64,000 nt of DNA from Nitrospira sp. (GTDB lineage: Bacteria; Nitrospirota; Nitrospiria; Nitrospirales; Nitrospiraceae): contig JAFEBI010000001.1 of assembly GCA_018242725.1 (NCBI GenBank), positions 253,008 to 317,007 of the forward strand, written 5' to 3'. Both the position numbers and the translations under genes were made by a program. Of this stretch, positions 43,883 to 52,898 are shown piece after piece. How positions within the stretch are numbered: the first letter of the stretch is position 1; every line of letters begins with the position of its first letter. Under the pieces are notes generated by a model. That model did no database searches and was not told the DNA's origin. It saw nothing but the letters and a program-made list of their open reading frames with translations.

Positions 43883-44323
43883 TCACAGTTGTCGTTTGCC
43901 TCCTGTGGCCAGATAGGCTCGTAAGAGATCGCGTCGCGCGATGATGCCGACCAATTTTCCTTTGGCATTGACGACGGGGACACGAACTAAATCACTCGCG
44001 CGCAGCACGTGTACCATCGTTCCAAGCGCCGTCTCAGGTCTGACGGAGTAGGGGTTGGCAGTCATGATATCCCTCGCTGTCACGGTACTGAGCTGATGAC
44101 GGTCGTCGATGGCCACGAGCAAGTCATGTTCGCTGACAATGCCGGCCAGCTTGCGTCCCTTCTCTACTACAGGAACAGCCCCAAACCCTTCAGTGAGGAG
44201 GGCCGCAATCAATTCCCCCTTCATTTTCAGCGGGACGAACTGCACGTCCTTTTCCATAACCTGGCTCACGGTCATAGAGTCGAAGTCTTTGACCTTCACC
44301 TTGGCTTTCTTCTTCTTTTTCAT
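43883..44323 (-). CDS. CBS-domain pair protein
   Basis: ATG 44323 (146 aa) has a CAGGAGG box. After a Lys-rich head (MKKKKKAKVKVK) two CBS motifs fill the protein: MTVSQVMEKDVQFV ... LAGIVSEHDLLVAID and TARDIMTANPYSVR ... LVGIIARRDLLRAYL. CBS pairs bind adenine nucleotides and report energy charge. It is a stand-alone pair without enzymatic domain. Its neighbours, alcohol dehydrogenase on one side and Usp on the other, are the companions seen in hypoxia or dormancy gene sets of other bacteria. Confidence 0.9.
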   Translation of the reverse strand: MKKKKKAKVKVKDFDSMTVSQVMEKDVQFVPLKMKGELIAALLTEGFGAVPVVEKGRKLAGIVSEHDLLVAIDDRHQLSTVTARDIMTANPYSVRPETALGTMVHVLRASDLVRVPVVNAKGKLVGIIARRDLLRAYLATGGKRQL

Positions 44324-44587
44324 TGCCCCTCCTGTATCGAAACACCCGGTACTCTCATCTTTGCAGAGATACTTGCTTACTGGCGCCAATCACCACAGTA
44401 GCGTAACGGGCGCTGCAGCGAAATGCCCCAACAGACTTCCCTGTCGACGAGACGGTTCTCTCCATAACTCTTTGGTAATTGGCTAATTCTTCCTCCGTTT
44501 TTTCCCATGCTACAGGCACATCCGATGCAGAACTGATACCCGAAACGGCTTCTCCAGAATCACCGCCTGCACGGAAAGGAACTAGTT

Positions 44588-45493
44588 ATGCGGATCTTAT
44601 GCGCGGTCGATGGGTCGGAACATTCGCAATGGGGGGTCCAAGCGCTTGAAGCGCTTGCCGGTCAAGAACCTGAGCACGTGACGCTCTTGCACGTCGTCGA
44701 CCAACCGGCGCTCCAGGCCGCCACAAATAAGAATCCCGTCGCAGCAAAACGTGCCCTTGCTGCGATGGAGAAGGCCGGTACCGCCGTGTTGCGCGATGCC
44801 ACACGAGCGGCTCGACTTGCCCTGGGCCAGGCAGCAACCGGGCCACGAACAAAACTCCAGACGATCCTTGCGCGTGGTCCGATCGCCCATGTCATTTCGC
44901 GAACGGCCCGACGAGTGAAGACTGATCTTATTCTCATGGGATCGCGCAGCCTGCGCGACATTCAAGGATTCTTGCTCGGGAGTGTCTCTCGCCAGGTGGC
45001 TGCGACGGCTCCGTGTCCCCTGTTGGTCGTGAAACAGCCGTTGACCACTCTGCTTTGCGTCGCCCTCGCCGTGGACGATACCAGACCATCACGCGCCGCC
45101 GCCCGATTTCTTCGATCCCGCATCTTACCAAGATCCGCCACCGTTACGATCCTGACCTCGGTGGACAGTCCGGTAACGGACTTTGCAGCACGCTATCTCT
45201 CCGAGTCGCAACTGACCGAATTAAAAGGACCCGTCATGGAACGGGCCACCAGGTTGATCGATGCCCTACGGGATGAGTTCATCAAAGATGGCTTTTCGGT
45301 TGTCGCTCAAACCCACATGGACCATGTGATCGAGACCATCGTGAAGCATGTCGAGGCTAGCCATGATCAGCTACTGGTGATCGGCTCTCGTGATTTGACG
45401 AAGAGCGAGCGACTCTATCTTGGAAGTGTGTCCGAGAGTCTGTTGAGGCATGCTCCCTGCTCCGTGCTCATCGTACGAGGTGCACGTACCTGA
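44588..45493 (+). CDS. Universal stress protein, tandem UspA domains
   Basis: The 301-aa protein begins MRILCAVDGSEHSQWG after AAAGGAA. Domain 1 has GSRSLRDIQGFLLGS (ends PCPLLVVKQ), domain 2 GSRDLTKSERLYLGS. In both loops the second Gly of the G-x2-G pattern is replaced (S-L, D-L), so nucleotide binding may be weaker than in its paralogues. It stands alone on the plus strand, divergent from the CBS gene. The shared upstream region (44324-44587) should carry both promoters, though I cannot define them. Confidence 0.9.
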   Translation: MRILCAVDGSEHSQWGVQALEALAGQEPEHVTLLHVVDQPALQAATNKNPVAAKRALAAMEKAGTAVLRDATRAARLALGQAATGPRTKLQTILARGPIAHVISRTARRVKTDLILMGSRSLRDIQGFLLGSVSRQVAATAPCPLLVVKQPLTTLLCVALAVDDTRPSRAAARFLRSRILPRSATVTILTSVDSPVTDFAARYLSESQLTELKGPVMERATRLIDALRDEFIKDGFSVVAQTHMDHVIETIVKHVEASHDQLLVIGSRDLTKSERLYLGSVSESLLRHAPCSVLIVRGART

Positions 45494-45613
45494 TTTCAGC
45501 AACCAAGGCATTCAACAACTCTCGGCCGAAGATGTGCCGACGCGGCTGGGAACTCACCCTGATGGTTTGTCTTTCATGAAAGCTCATCAGAATGCGCCCC
45601 CGACATGGCCTCG

Positions 45614-47782
45614 CTAGACGATGAGTAAGACCTCGACCTCGCCGGTTCGTCGGGCGACCGTCAGTGCGACTTTGTCCTGATGACGGTCGAGGACGAGATC
45701 CAGACGGGCGGTACCGATGGAGAGGTTCCGCAGTTCGACTCGTTCGAGAAACGGTGGAAGAGTGGGGCGTACAAACTGCACAAGTCCTCGAGTCCCATCG
45801 ATCTGTAAACCCAGGCAGGCTTGCAAGGCCTGAAACCCGGCACCGGCCGCCCAAGCTTGGGGAGCACATGCCACCGGATACCGAGTAGGACTTTCACCCT
45901 GGCGACGAGGGAAGCCACAAAAAAGTTCCGGCATCCGATGAAGATCAAGAAAGAGGCTGGCATCGAAAAGTCCGGTGAGGATCTTCATCGCCCCTTCTTT
46001 GTATCCGTAATCCGCCATCCCTGCTGCGATCAGCGCGTTATCGTGCGGCCACACAGACCCGTTATGATAAGACATCGGGTTATACCGTGTTTCTGATGTC
46101 GCCAGTGTTCGGACCCCCCACCCGCTGAACATCTCGTCCGTCAGAAGCGTATGTGCCGTGCGCAACCCACGTTTTCTCCCTGCAATCCCACCATACAAAC
46201 AATGGCCGGCGTTGGATGACCGCACAAGGCATGGTCGTTCACGTCCATCTATGGCCAGAGCATAGGAACCAAGTTTCTCAGACCAGAATGCCCGCTCAAA
46301 GCGCTCTTGAAGAGAGGAGGCTTCCTTCAGTAAACGCTCGGCCTGATCGACCTCCCCCAAGACCCGAGCCAGGCTTGCCGCTGTTTGCTTGGCTCGATAG
46401 ACATAGGCTTGTACCTCACACAATGCGATCGGGCCCTCTGCAGCCGTTCCATCGGCGTGGAAGACCGCATCATTGGAATCCTTCCAACCTTGATGCACAA
46501 GGCCATTCGCCGATTGCCTTGCATAGGTGGTGAACCCCATACCACTAGGATCACCGTCGCGATCTATCCATCGAAGCGCGAGCTGAATATGAGGCCACAG
46601 CTTCTCCAGAAACGGGCGATCTCCTGTCCGCTCGTAGTAGGCACCAACCAGGACGACAAACAACGGTGTCGCGTCCACGCTTCCATAGTACTTTCCGAAC
46701 GGAATCTCCCCCAGTGTTGCCATCTCACCTTGGCGAGTCTCATGCAGAATCTTCCCGACCTCCGCATCCCGTTCCGGTTGAACCGCTGTCGCTTGGGTAG
46801 AAGCCAGAAAACCCAGCACCCCACGGGCGAGCGATGGATTCATCCACAACATCTGAAGCGCCGTGATGATCCCGTCCCTCCCGAATGGGGCGCTGAACCA
46901 AGGGACTCCTGCATAGGGATAGAGTCCTTCCGGGGTCTCCGAGATCAGCATGTGGAGGTCCGCAAGAGACCGGTTCAGCCAGTGATTGAACTGTTCATTC
47001 GCCGTATAGACATGGGCATTGCGGGATATGACATCCGTGAGGGCACGATTGGCGTGATGGTACGCACGCTCGTAGGTGAGTCCTTTTCGGTTCTGTGGTC
47101 TCCCAATTTCACAGGAGATAGCTATCTCCCAGGTCAGGTCTGCATGTGGACGGAGAGACGATTCGATGATGAAGCCGTTGGACGTCACTCGTTTCGGGGT
47201 TGGAGTGCACTGAATGGAGGTTCGACGGACGATCCCATCAAGCCCCTTGTACCCAAACACAAGTCCGTTTCTTGAACGAACTGTCTTGAGCCGTACCCCA
47301 CGCCGCTCCCGTTTCTGGCCTCTCGCTTCAAAAAGATCGGCGAAGTCCGCGTCCAGCGCGATCGTCAACGTAAGCGGAATGCTCTTACTCCCGTAATTCT
47401 GAACACGGAAACGCTCGTACCACGTCCCTTGCCAGAGAAACCGTGTGCGACACAGATGGACGGTGCCACGTTGGACGACTTTCTTCCCATCACGCATCAG
47501 GTCCGGATTGGTAAGATCAACCGTGAACAGTGCATTGTCCTCCTTCACCGTGGCGCTGAGAAGCATCGGCCGCTGACCTTGCACCAACAGTTCGGACTGC
47601 GAGAGGAACCGTGTTCCTTCATGATACAGACCCTGTGGGCCAGGAAGCACCTGGTGCATATCGCCGTATCGATCAAATACAGCAAAGGTCTCTCCATGTT
47701 TCAGGACCTCGGTTCGGCCATCAGCCAGAGACGATGACGCAAGGATATAGTATTGTTCGTTCCATCGGATGATATCGTTCAT
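45614..47782 (-). CDS. Amylo-alpha-1,6-glucosidase-type (glycogen debranching) enzyme
   Basis: The 722-aa protein has a bacterial GDE N-terminal beta domain (about 30-230, beginning DGRTEVLKHGETFAVFDRYGD) and an (alpha/alpha)6 glycosidase domain with the signatures P-W-F-S-A-P-F-G-R-D, K-Y-Y-G-S-V-D-A-T-P-L-F and Y-H-N-G-S-V-W-P-H-D. The latter two carry likely catalytic acids (D in SVDATP, and D in PHDN). The family releases glucose at alpha-1,6 branches of glycogen or related glucans. Its start overlaps the stop of the MFS gene (ATGA), so both are translated together. The cluster suggests sugar storage or export, with a glycosyltransferase upstream. Confidence 0.9.
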   Translation of the reverse strand: MNDIIRWNEQYYILASSSLADGRTEVLKHGETFAVFDRYGDMHQVLPGPQGLYHEGTRFLSQSELLVQGQRPMLLSATVKEDNALFTVDLTNPDLMRDGKKVVQRGTVHLCRTRFLWQGTWYERFRVQNYGSKSIPLTLTIALDADFADLFEARGQKRERRGVRLKTVRSRNGLVFGYKGLDGIVRRTSIQCTPTPKRVTSNGFIIESSLRPHADLTWEIAISCEIGRPQNRKGLTYERAYHHANRALTDVISRNAHVYTANEQFNHWLNRSLADLHMLISETPEGLYPYAGVPWFSAPFGRDGIITALQMLWMNPSLARGVLGFLASTQATAVQPERDAEVGKILHETRQGEMATLGEIPFGKYYGSVDATPLFVVLVGAYYERTGDRPFLEKLWPHIQLALRWIDRDGDPSGMGFTTYARQSANGLVHQGWKDSNDAVFHADGTAAEGPIALCEVQAYVYRAKQTAASLARVLGEVDQAERLLKEASSLQERFERAFWSEKLGSYALAIDGRERPCLVRSSNAGHCLYGGIAGRKRGLRTAHTLLTDEMFSGWGVRTLATSETRYNPMSYHNGSVWPHDNALIAAGMADYGYKEGAMKILTGLFDASLFLDLHRMPELFCGFPRRQGESPTRYPVACAPQAWAAGAGFQALQACLGLQIDGTRGLVQFVRPTLPPFLERVELRNLSIGTARLDLVLDRHQDKVALTVARRTGEVEVLLIV

Positions 47783-49083
47783 GAACGGTTTCCTTCATAC
47801 TCGGCAATTGCTCGGCTCATCCGCGTGGAGACCAACGCCGTGACCAGTAAGACAAGTCCGATCCCGAGGAGTCCCGTTTCGGGACCATGTTGTTCTGTGA
47901 TCCACCCAAACGCCGAGATTCCGCCGATGGCGGCGGTCATGGCACCCGTCCCGTAGAGTCCTAAGACCCGTCCGATCATATGGCTCGGTGCCAGTTCCTG
48001 AATGATCCCCCAGGCAATCGGGGTAAATACTCCCATCCCACACCCAATCAGTCCCATAAGTACGCCGGCGACATACGGATCAAGCGTCCAGGTCAATCCG
48101 CTTAGAGCAAGACCGCTTAACACACTCGCAGCCATGATCAGGCGCATACGATCCTTGACCATCCAATCGGTCACCCATAAGAGCGCGATCGACGTCACAA
48201 GCAACCCCATGCCCAGCGCGGACCATAAGTATCCGACCTCGACCGGCCCCAGCCCAAGCATCTTTCTGGCAAAGACCGGGAACAGCGCGGTCAGCGCGCT
48301 GGTGCCGAACGTATACAGAGCAGCGGTTCCGGTCAAGAGCAACAATGCCGGTTTGGTGACTACGCCATAACGAAATCCTTCAACTAGATCTTGCAACAGA
48401 GTTGATCTCGCTCCAGGTGAGGGACTCGTTGCCGCTACAGGCTTAAAACGGACCAGTGCGAGACATGCGGCGGAAACCAAGTAGGTGACGGCGTTGATAC
48501 AGAGCACCTCTTGCGATCCATACGCAGCGATACCGATGCCGCTGATTGCGGGGCCGAAGATAATCCCCAGGCTCGTGGTACCCTGCAAAAGCGCATTGGC
48601 AGCGGTGAACTGTGTCTTGGGGACAAATGCCGGTATTGCAGCCGTCAAGGCAGGGCCAAAGACCGCCGTGGACACCGCATGGAGAAATACCAGCACATAT
48701 AATACCGAGACCGTAAATGATTCCACGGGAATGAGGCAGGGGATCAACCCGATTAACAGCGCACGGAGAATATCACTCGTGATCAGCAGGACTTTCTTGG
48801 GGAGCCGGTCGACATACACGCCGATGATCGGTCCGAGAATGATCGGAGGGATCGTCTGTAACAGCCCAATGATGGACGTCTTGAGCGGTGACCCAGTGAC
48901 CGCGTAGACGAACCACAAGAGCGCCAGGCGACAGACGCCGTCACCGATCTGTGAAATGAGCTGTCCCCACCAAACCAACCCGAAGTCCCACGTCAGAAGG
49001 AGGGGTCGACTGCCGACTGAGAGCTGACGGGCATGCTCCATTCCAGAAGAAGCGTCTGCCACGGGGCTTGAGGAACCTTGCAT
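47779..49083 (-). CDS. MFS transporter (EntS-like), paralogue 1
   Basis: This 434-aa protein has 12 predicted helices and the MFS_3 pattern: helix 1 G-x-L-I-S-Q-I-G-D-G, helix 2 to loop G-P-I-I-G-V-Y-V-D-R, then F-G-P-A-L-T-A-A-I-P. Its nearest relative in the window is the second MFS gene at 50192-51511, with the same motifs, so it arose by duplication. The ATG overlaps the BON gene stop by one base (TGATG) and its stop overlaps the glucosidase start by four. Substrates of this group include siderophores and small lipophilic compounds. Confidence 0.92.
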   Translation of the reverse strand: MQGSSSPVADASSGMEHARQLSVGSRPLLLTWDFGLVWWGQLISQIGDGVCRLALLWFVYAVTGSPLKTSIIGLLQTIPPIILGPIIGVYVDRLPKKVLLITSDILRALLIGLIPCLIPVESFTVSVLYVLVFLHAVSTAVFGPALTAAIPAFVPKTQFTAANALLQGTTSLGIIFGPAISGIGIAAYGSQEVLCINAVTYLVSAACLALVRFKPVAATSPSPGARSTLLQDLVEGFRYGVVTKPALLLLTGTAALYTFGTSALTALFPVFARKMLGLGPVEVGYLWSALGMGLLVTSIALLWVTDWMVKDRMRLIMAASVLSGLALSGLTWTLDPYVAGVLMGLIGCGMGVFTPIAWGIIQELAPSHMIGRVLGLYGTGAMTAAIGGISAFGWITEQHGPETGLLGIGLVLLVTALVSTRMSRAIAEYEGNRS

Positions 49084-49997
49084 CAGCTCTCACCCTCTAG
49101 GCGGATTTTTTCGGTATTGACGGCTCGAACGCCCGGCACCTGCCGAGCGGCTTCAGCAGCTTCGAGGGCAATGACCTGGAAACGAACCGTTCCATTGAGT
49201 TGAACGATGCCCTCCTCTGTCTTCACATCGAAGTTTGCCGCTTTCAAGGTCGCGCTTTTTGCGAAGCGTTCCTTAATGAGAAGCGTGAGGATTTCATCCT
49301 GTTTCTTCAGTAAAATTTTCGCCAGATCTTTTTCCACGATGAGTTTGTTAGTGACCGTTTTCACCCCACCGACCGTCTGTGCAACTTCCATTGCAGCAAC
49401 CTTTTCGTCGTCATTCGAGACCCGCCCGGTCAGTGTCACAGCCTGTTTATCTTCCTCAACCTCGATCTCATACCGGAACAGCCGCAAATTTCCCATGAGC
49501 GCAAGCTTCACGGATAAAATCAGCGACCCCATCGGCTTCTTCGCAGCTGTCTCCTTTTCTTTGAGGTCGATCTCAGCAAAAGGTGGGAGGTCGGCCTTGA
49601 GTGCCGGAGCAGGTTGTCCCGATGGCTTAGCCTCTCCTAAAGGTTTGAGAGCAGTCCCATGACCGTCTGTTCCAGCCGAAGAAGAGGAAGGACGCGTAGG
49701 AACCTTTTCCAACGTACCTTCCTTGCGATCCGTTGCGGATTCAGCTTTGGTCGGCTTGGACTCTGCCGGTGACGGCTGCTGCCGTACTGCCGGTTTTTCC
49801 GGCACAACCTCTTTGTGCTCGGTCGCCGCTTCACTCTTTACGGCAGGGACAGCTGATGGTTGTAATACGCTTGAGGCCGGTTTTTCTTTTTCCGGCATGC
49901 CCTCCTTGTCATGCCCGTCGGACGCTTGCGAGCTGGTCCCTATCGGCCAGAATATGAGCAGACTGAGAACAATCAACCATTGAATTCTCATGGCCAT
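49083..49997 (-). CDS. Exported protein with two BON domains
   Basis: The 304-aa product has a signal peptide (1-26, ending SSQASDG) and a Glu/Lys/Pro/Ser-rich low-complexity linker to about residue 140. It has two BON-type domains: about 150-215 (AVTLTGRVSNDDEKVAAMEVA and VKTVTNKLIV) and about 235-300 (VQLNGTVRFQVIALEAAEAA and VRAVNTEKIRL). BON domains attach to phospholipid membranes and occur in periplasmic stability proteins such as OsmY. It is sandwiched between two paralogous MFS genes and overlaps one by one base, so it probably supports their periplasmic side. Confidence 0.85.
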   Translation of the reverse strand: MAMRIQWLIVLSLLIFWPIGTSSQASDGHDKEGMPEKEKPASSVLQPSAVPAVKSEAATEHKEVVPEKPAVRQQPSPAESKPTKAESATDRKEGTLEKVPTRPSSSSAGTDGHGTALKPLGEAKPSGQPAPALKADLPPFAEIDLKEKETAAKKPMGSLILSVKLALMGNLRLFRYEIEVEEDKQAVTLTGRVSNDDEKVAAMEVAQTVGGVKTVTNKLIVEKDLAKILLKKQDEILTLLIKERFAKSATLKAANFDVKTEEGIVQLNGTVRFQVIALEAAEAARQVPGVRAVNTEKIRLEGES

Positions 49998-50097
49998 AAC
50001 GCAAGCCCTCCCCCTGGACCCATCCTCGTAAATATATCTGTTGAGTGTAGCGAGATATTGTAACCCCTGCTCAGCCTTCTGTCATCTGCGCGGGGCT

Positions 50098-50130
50098 CAG
50101 AGCCTCCCCTGAATGTCAGGGGAGGCTCTG
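50098..50130 (-). terminator. 15-bp stem hairpin between the second MFS gene and the BON gene
   Basis: CAGAGCCTCCCCTGA pairs perfectly with TCAGGGGAGGCTCTG around ATG. It sits in the only wide gap (194 bases) of the cluster, 62 bases after the MFS stop. With no T-run it may attenuate or stabilise transcripts rather than end them fully. Confidence 0.6.
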
Positions 50131-50191
50131 GAACGTCAGATCTCGATCTAGGCGAGAGTTGGCAGTGGTATGACTATGGTGCTGCAGTCTG

Positions 50192-51511
50192 CTACGCAGC
50201 AAAGGAGCCGCTCGAGGGAACAACCAGGCTCTGCGCGTGCGACTTATAGAAGCTAAACAACCACGCGCTCGCAGCAGTCATGAGTAGAATAAGGCTAATA
50301 CCTCCAAGGCACGTCGTCGGACCGATCGCATCAGCCGCCCATCCAAACCCAGCCATTCCTGCCATCGAAGCAGCCATACCTCCCGTGGCAAAACTCGTAA
50401 AGACTCGGCCGAGGAGATGCGTCGGCGTCAACTCCTGGAGCATAGTCCAGACTAGCGGGGTAAACATGGCCGTGCTGCCTCCGATCACTGCAATCAGCGC
50501 CCCCGCAGCGACTGGAGCATCAAGGAACCCAAGCGCCGCGACAGCAATTCCACCGATCGCTAGCGCGCCCGACATAAACCGCAGGCGCCACGAGACATCT
50601 CCCTGCGTCACCGACGTCAGGCCAAGAGACGCCAGGAGCATCCCCACGCCGAGAGCCGACCACAACCAACCGAGTTGGACCGGCCCCACACCTAAGACCT
50701 CCTTCGCAAACACCGGCAGTAGAAAAATGAAGGCACTGATCCCGACGCTATACAGCGTCGCCGTCAGCATCAACATCAAGACCGTTTTTTGCTCAACGAA
50801 TACGAACCGGAAACCTGCCAACAAGTCACTGGTAATCCCGCTCGTCAATCCATTGCCGACTAAGTGGCTACGATTCAGCGTTTCATGCACCTGAATGGGG
50901 AACAAGCACAGCGCCGAGAAGAAAAACGTCGCGGCATCGACATACAGCACGTTTTGCGCCCCGATGAGAGCGATGCCCAGTCCGCTCACAGCCGGACCAA
51001 CGAGCAGTCCCACGTTTGTCGTGGTTTGCATGAGCGCGTTGGCCGCCACCAATCGATCCTTCGCCACGATGAGCGGAACGGCGGAGGTCAAGGCAGGCCC
51101 GAAGACTGTTGAAAAAATTGCTGTGGCAAATACCAACACATAGAGCCGATCGAGCGTCAACGCTCCCATCGCGTAGAGCACCGGAATCATGAGGACCATC
51201 AAGGTCCGAAGAAGATCCACGCCGATCATGACCGGTTTTTTTCGGACGCGATCCAAATATACGCCGATCAGTGGTCCGAACAGCAAGGGAGGAAGCGTCT
51301 GCAACAATCCCACCACCGTCATCTTGAGCGCCGACCCCGTCATCTCATAGACGAACCAGAGCAACGCCACCTTATTGAGACTGTCGCCAATTTGAGAGAT
51401 CGTCTGGCCGGCAAACAGAAATCCAAAATTTCTCGTTTTGATCAACTCCCACCCATGGCCACGACGAGCCGTAGAGGGAACCTCTTGTGAATCAATAGTA
51501 GCATCAGACAT
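50192..51511 (-). CDS. MFS transporter (EntS-like), paralogue 2
   Basis: The 439-aa transporter has 12 helices and the same signature as the other MFS gene (G-Q-T-I-S-Q-I-G-D, G-P-L-I-G-V-Y-L-D-R, F-G-P-A-L-T-S-A-V-P). It overlaps the glycosyltransferase upstream by 8 bases, so both are coupled. A strong hairpin follows its stop. By position it may export a product built by the glycosyltransferase and processed by the glucosidase, but the group also exports siderophores, so this remains open. Confidence 0.92.
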   Translation of the reverse strand: MSDATIDSQEVPSTARRGHGWELIKTRNFGFLFAGQTISQIGDSLNKVALLWFVYEMTGSALKMTVVGLLQTLPPLLFGPLIGVYLDRVRKKPVMIGVDLLRTLMVLMIPVLYAMGALTLDRLYVLVFATAIFSTVFGPALTSAVPLIVAKDRLVAANALMQTTTNVGLLVGPAVSGLGIALIGAQNVLYVDAATFFFSALCLFPIQVHETLNRSHLVGNGLTSGITSDLLAGFRFVFVEQKTVLMLMLTATLYSVGISAFIFLLPVFAKEVLGVGPVQLGWLWSALGVGMLLASLGLTSVTQGDVSWRLRFMSGALAIGGIAVAALGFLDAPVAAGALIAVIGGSTAMFTPLVWTMLQELTPTHLLGRVFTSFATGGMAASMAGMAGFGWAADAIGPTTCLGGISLILLMTAASAWLFSFYKSHAQSLVVPSSGSFAA

Positions 51512-52580
51512 GTCGGCTCCCTCCGTTCACTTTATGCGCCGCAGTTTGCACAGTGACGCCTTCAAGAATTCGTTCGTACAATGCGACATAGTCACGCGCC
51601 ATCCGATCGGCAGTAAACCGTTCGTCGAACGCCGCCCGGCAGCGTTGGCGATCTAGGATAGATACCTGTCCCACCGCCTCGGCCATCTCATCCAGAGTTT
51701 CACACACGAAACCGGTCGACCCATGATCTATGATTTCCGGAATGGATCCCCGTCGATAGGCCAACACCGGCGTTCCACATGCGAGCGCTTCAATCAAAAC
51801 CAGGCCGAATGGTTCCGGCCAATCATAGGGGCAAACCAACGCCATGGCGTTTCCAACAAAATCGTTCTTTTCAGCATCGGATATCTCCCCGACAAATTCG
51901 ATCAACGGGTGATTGAGCAATGGTTCGACTGCAGCCTCAAAGTACACCCGATCTGCCGGATCGACTTTTGCCGCCATTTTCAATGGGATACCGGACCGCT
52001 TCGCGATTTCAATCGCCTGATCCGGGCGCTTTTCTGGGGAAATACGACCAAGAAACGCCAGATACCCCTCGCTCTTCGGATGGAAACTGTAAAGATGGCG
52101 TGGCAGTCCATGATGGATGGTCCCAGCCCAGTTGGCCCAAGGAAGCGGTTGGCGCTGGGAGGCCGAAATGGAAACCAGAGGCATTTCGATGAACTCGCGA
52201 AAGATCGGCTCCAGCTCGGGGAGATCCAGACGCCCGTGTAAGGTGGTCACCATGGGAACTGCATTTCGACGCGCAACCGGAAACCCAAGAAAATCGAGAT
52301 GGGAATGCACGATGTCGAAGTTGCCGCTTACGCCAAGCGCCCGCTCTTGCTGCATGATCAGCGGGGCATCTCGATTGAAAATCCCGGTGTTTAATCGGAG
52401 CGCCTGCGGGCAAATCGCCTCAAGCTTGGCAGTTGTTTCCGAATCGCCGCTGGCAAACAGTGTCACATCATGTCCCATCGCGACTAACTCTTCCGTAATG
52501 TACGACACAATTCGCTCGGTCCCCCCGTACAGCTTGGGCGGAACGCTTTCCCACAGTGGCGCCACCTGTGCGATTCTCAT
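51504..52580 (-). CDS. Glycosyltransferase family 4 (GT-B fold)
   Basis: The 358-aa protein is a GT-B enzyme of family 4. The N-terminal acceptor domain opens MRIAQVAPLWESVPPKLYGG. The C-terminal nucleotide-sugar domain has YLAFLGRISPEKRPDQAIEIA and the E-x7-E motif in EPFGLVLIEALACGTPV. The enzyme retains anomeric configuration, transferring a sugar from NDP-sugar to an unknown acceptor in the cytoplasm. It is first in the minus-strand cluster and overlaps the MFS gene by 8 bases. No lipid or protein acceptor pathway is adjacent. Confidence 0.9.
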   Translation of the reverse strand: MRIAQVAPLWESVPPKLYGGTERIVSYITEELVAMGHDVTLFASGDSETTAKLEAICPQALRLNTGIFNRDAPLIMQQERALGVSGNFDIVHSHLDFLGFPVARRNAVPMVTTLHGRLDLPELEPIFREFIEMPLVSISASQRQPLPWANWAGTIHHGLPRHLYSFHPKSEGYLAFLGRISPEKRPDQAIEIAKRSGIPLKMAAKVDPADRVYFEAAVEPLLNHPLIEFVGEISDAEKNDFVGNAMALVCPYDWPEPFGLVLIEALACGTPVLAYRRGSIPEIIDHGSTGFVCETLDEMAEAVGQVSILDRQRCRAAFDERFTADRMARDYVALYERILEGVTVQTAAHKVNGGSRHV

Positions 52581-52898
52581 GTCTTGTCCTTTCTTCTTAC
52601 CCTGAGCATCGACCGGATGACTGAGCCATCCGTCGGTTTATGAAGTGATGATGCAGACCAAGTTGATGATGCAAAAAACCTTAACAAGTCGTTTGTGTGT
52701 TCCCGAACCACGAATCCTCATGCTGATTCCCGCGACTCATGAACGTCATGTTACTCAGCACATCTCCCCGGACTCAACGGACAAAAGTTCATGAGCTCAG
52801 CGCCAATATGTCCACTCTCGTATCACTTGACTCTCCGGTGGTCTCATGGTTGACCACCAACAGGTCACTGCGGGAATCAGTGAGTTGCGGATATTGGC
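52581..52898. other. Intergenic stretch ahead of the glycosyltransferase cluster
   Basis: I see no gene in these 318 bases. They lie upstream of the cluster's first gene and should contain its promoter, but no clear motif can be pointed out. Confidence 0.4.
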
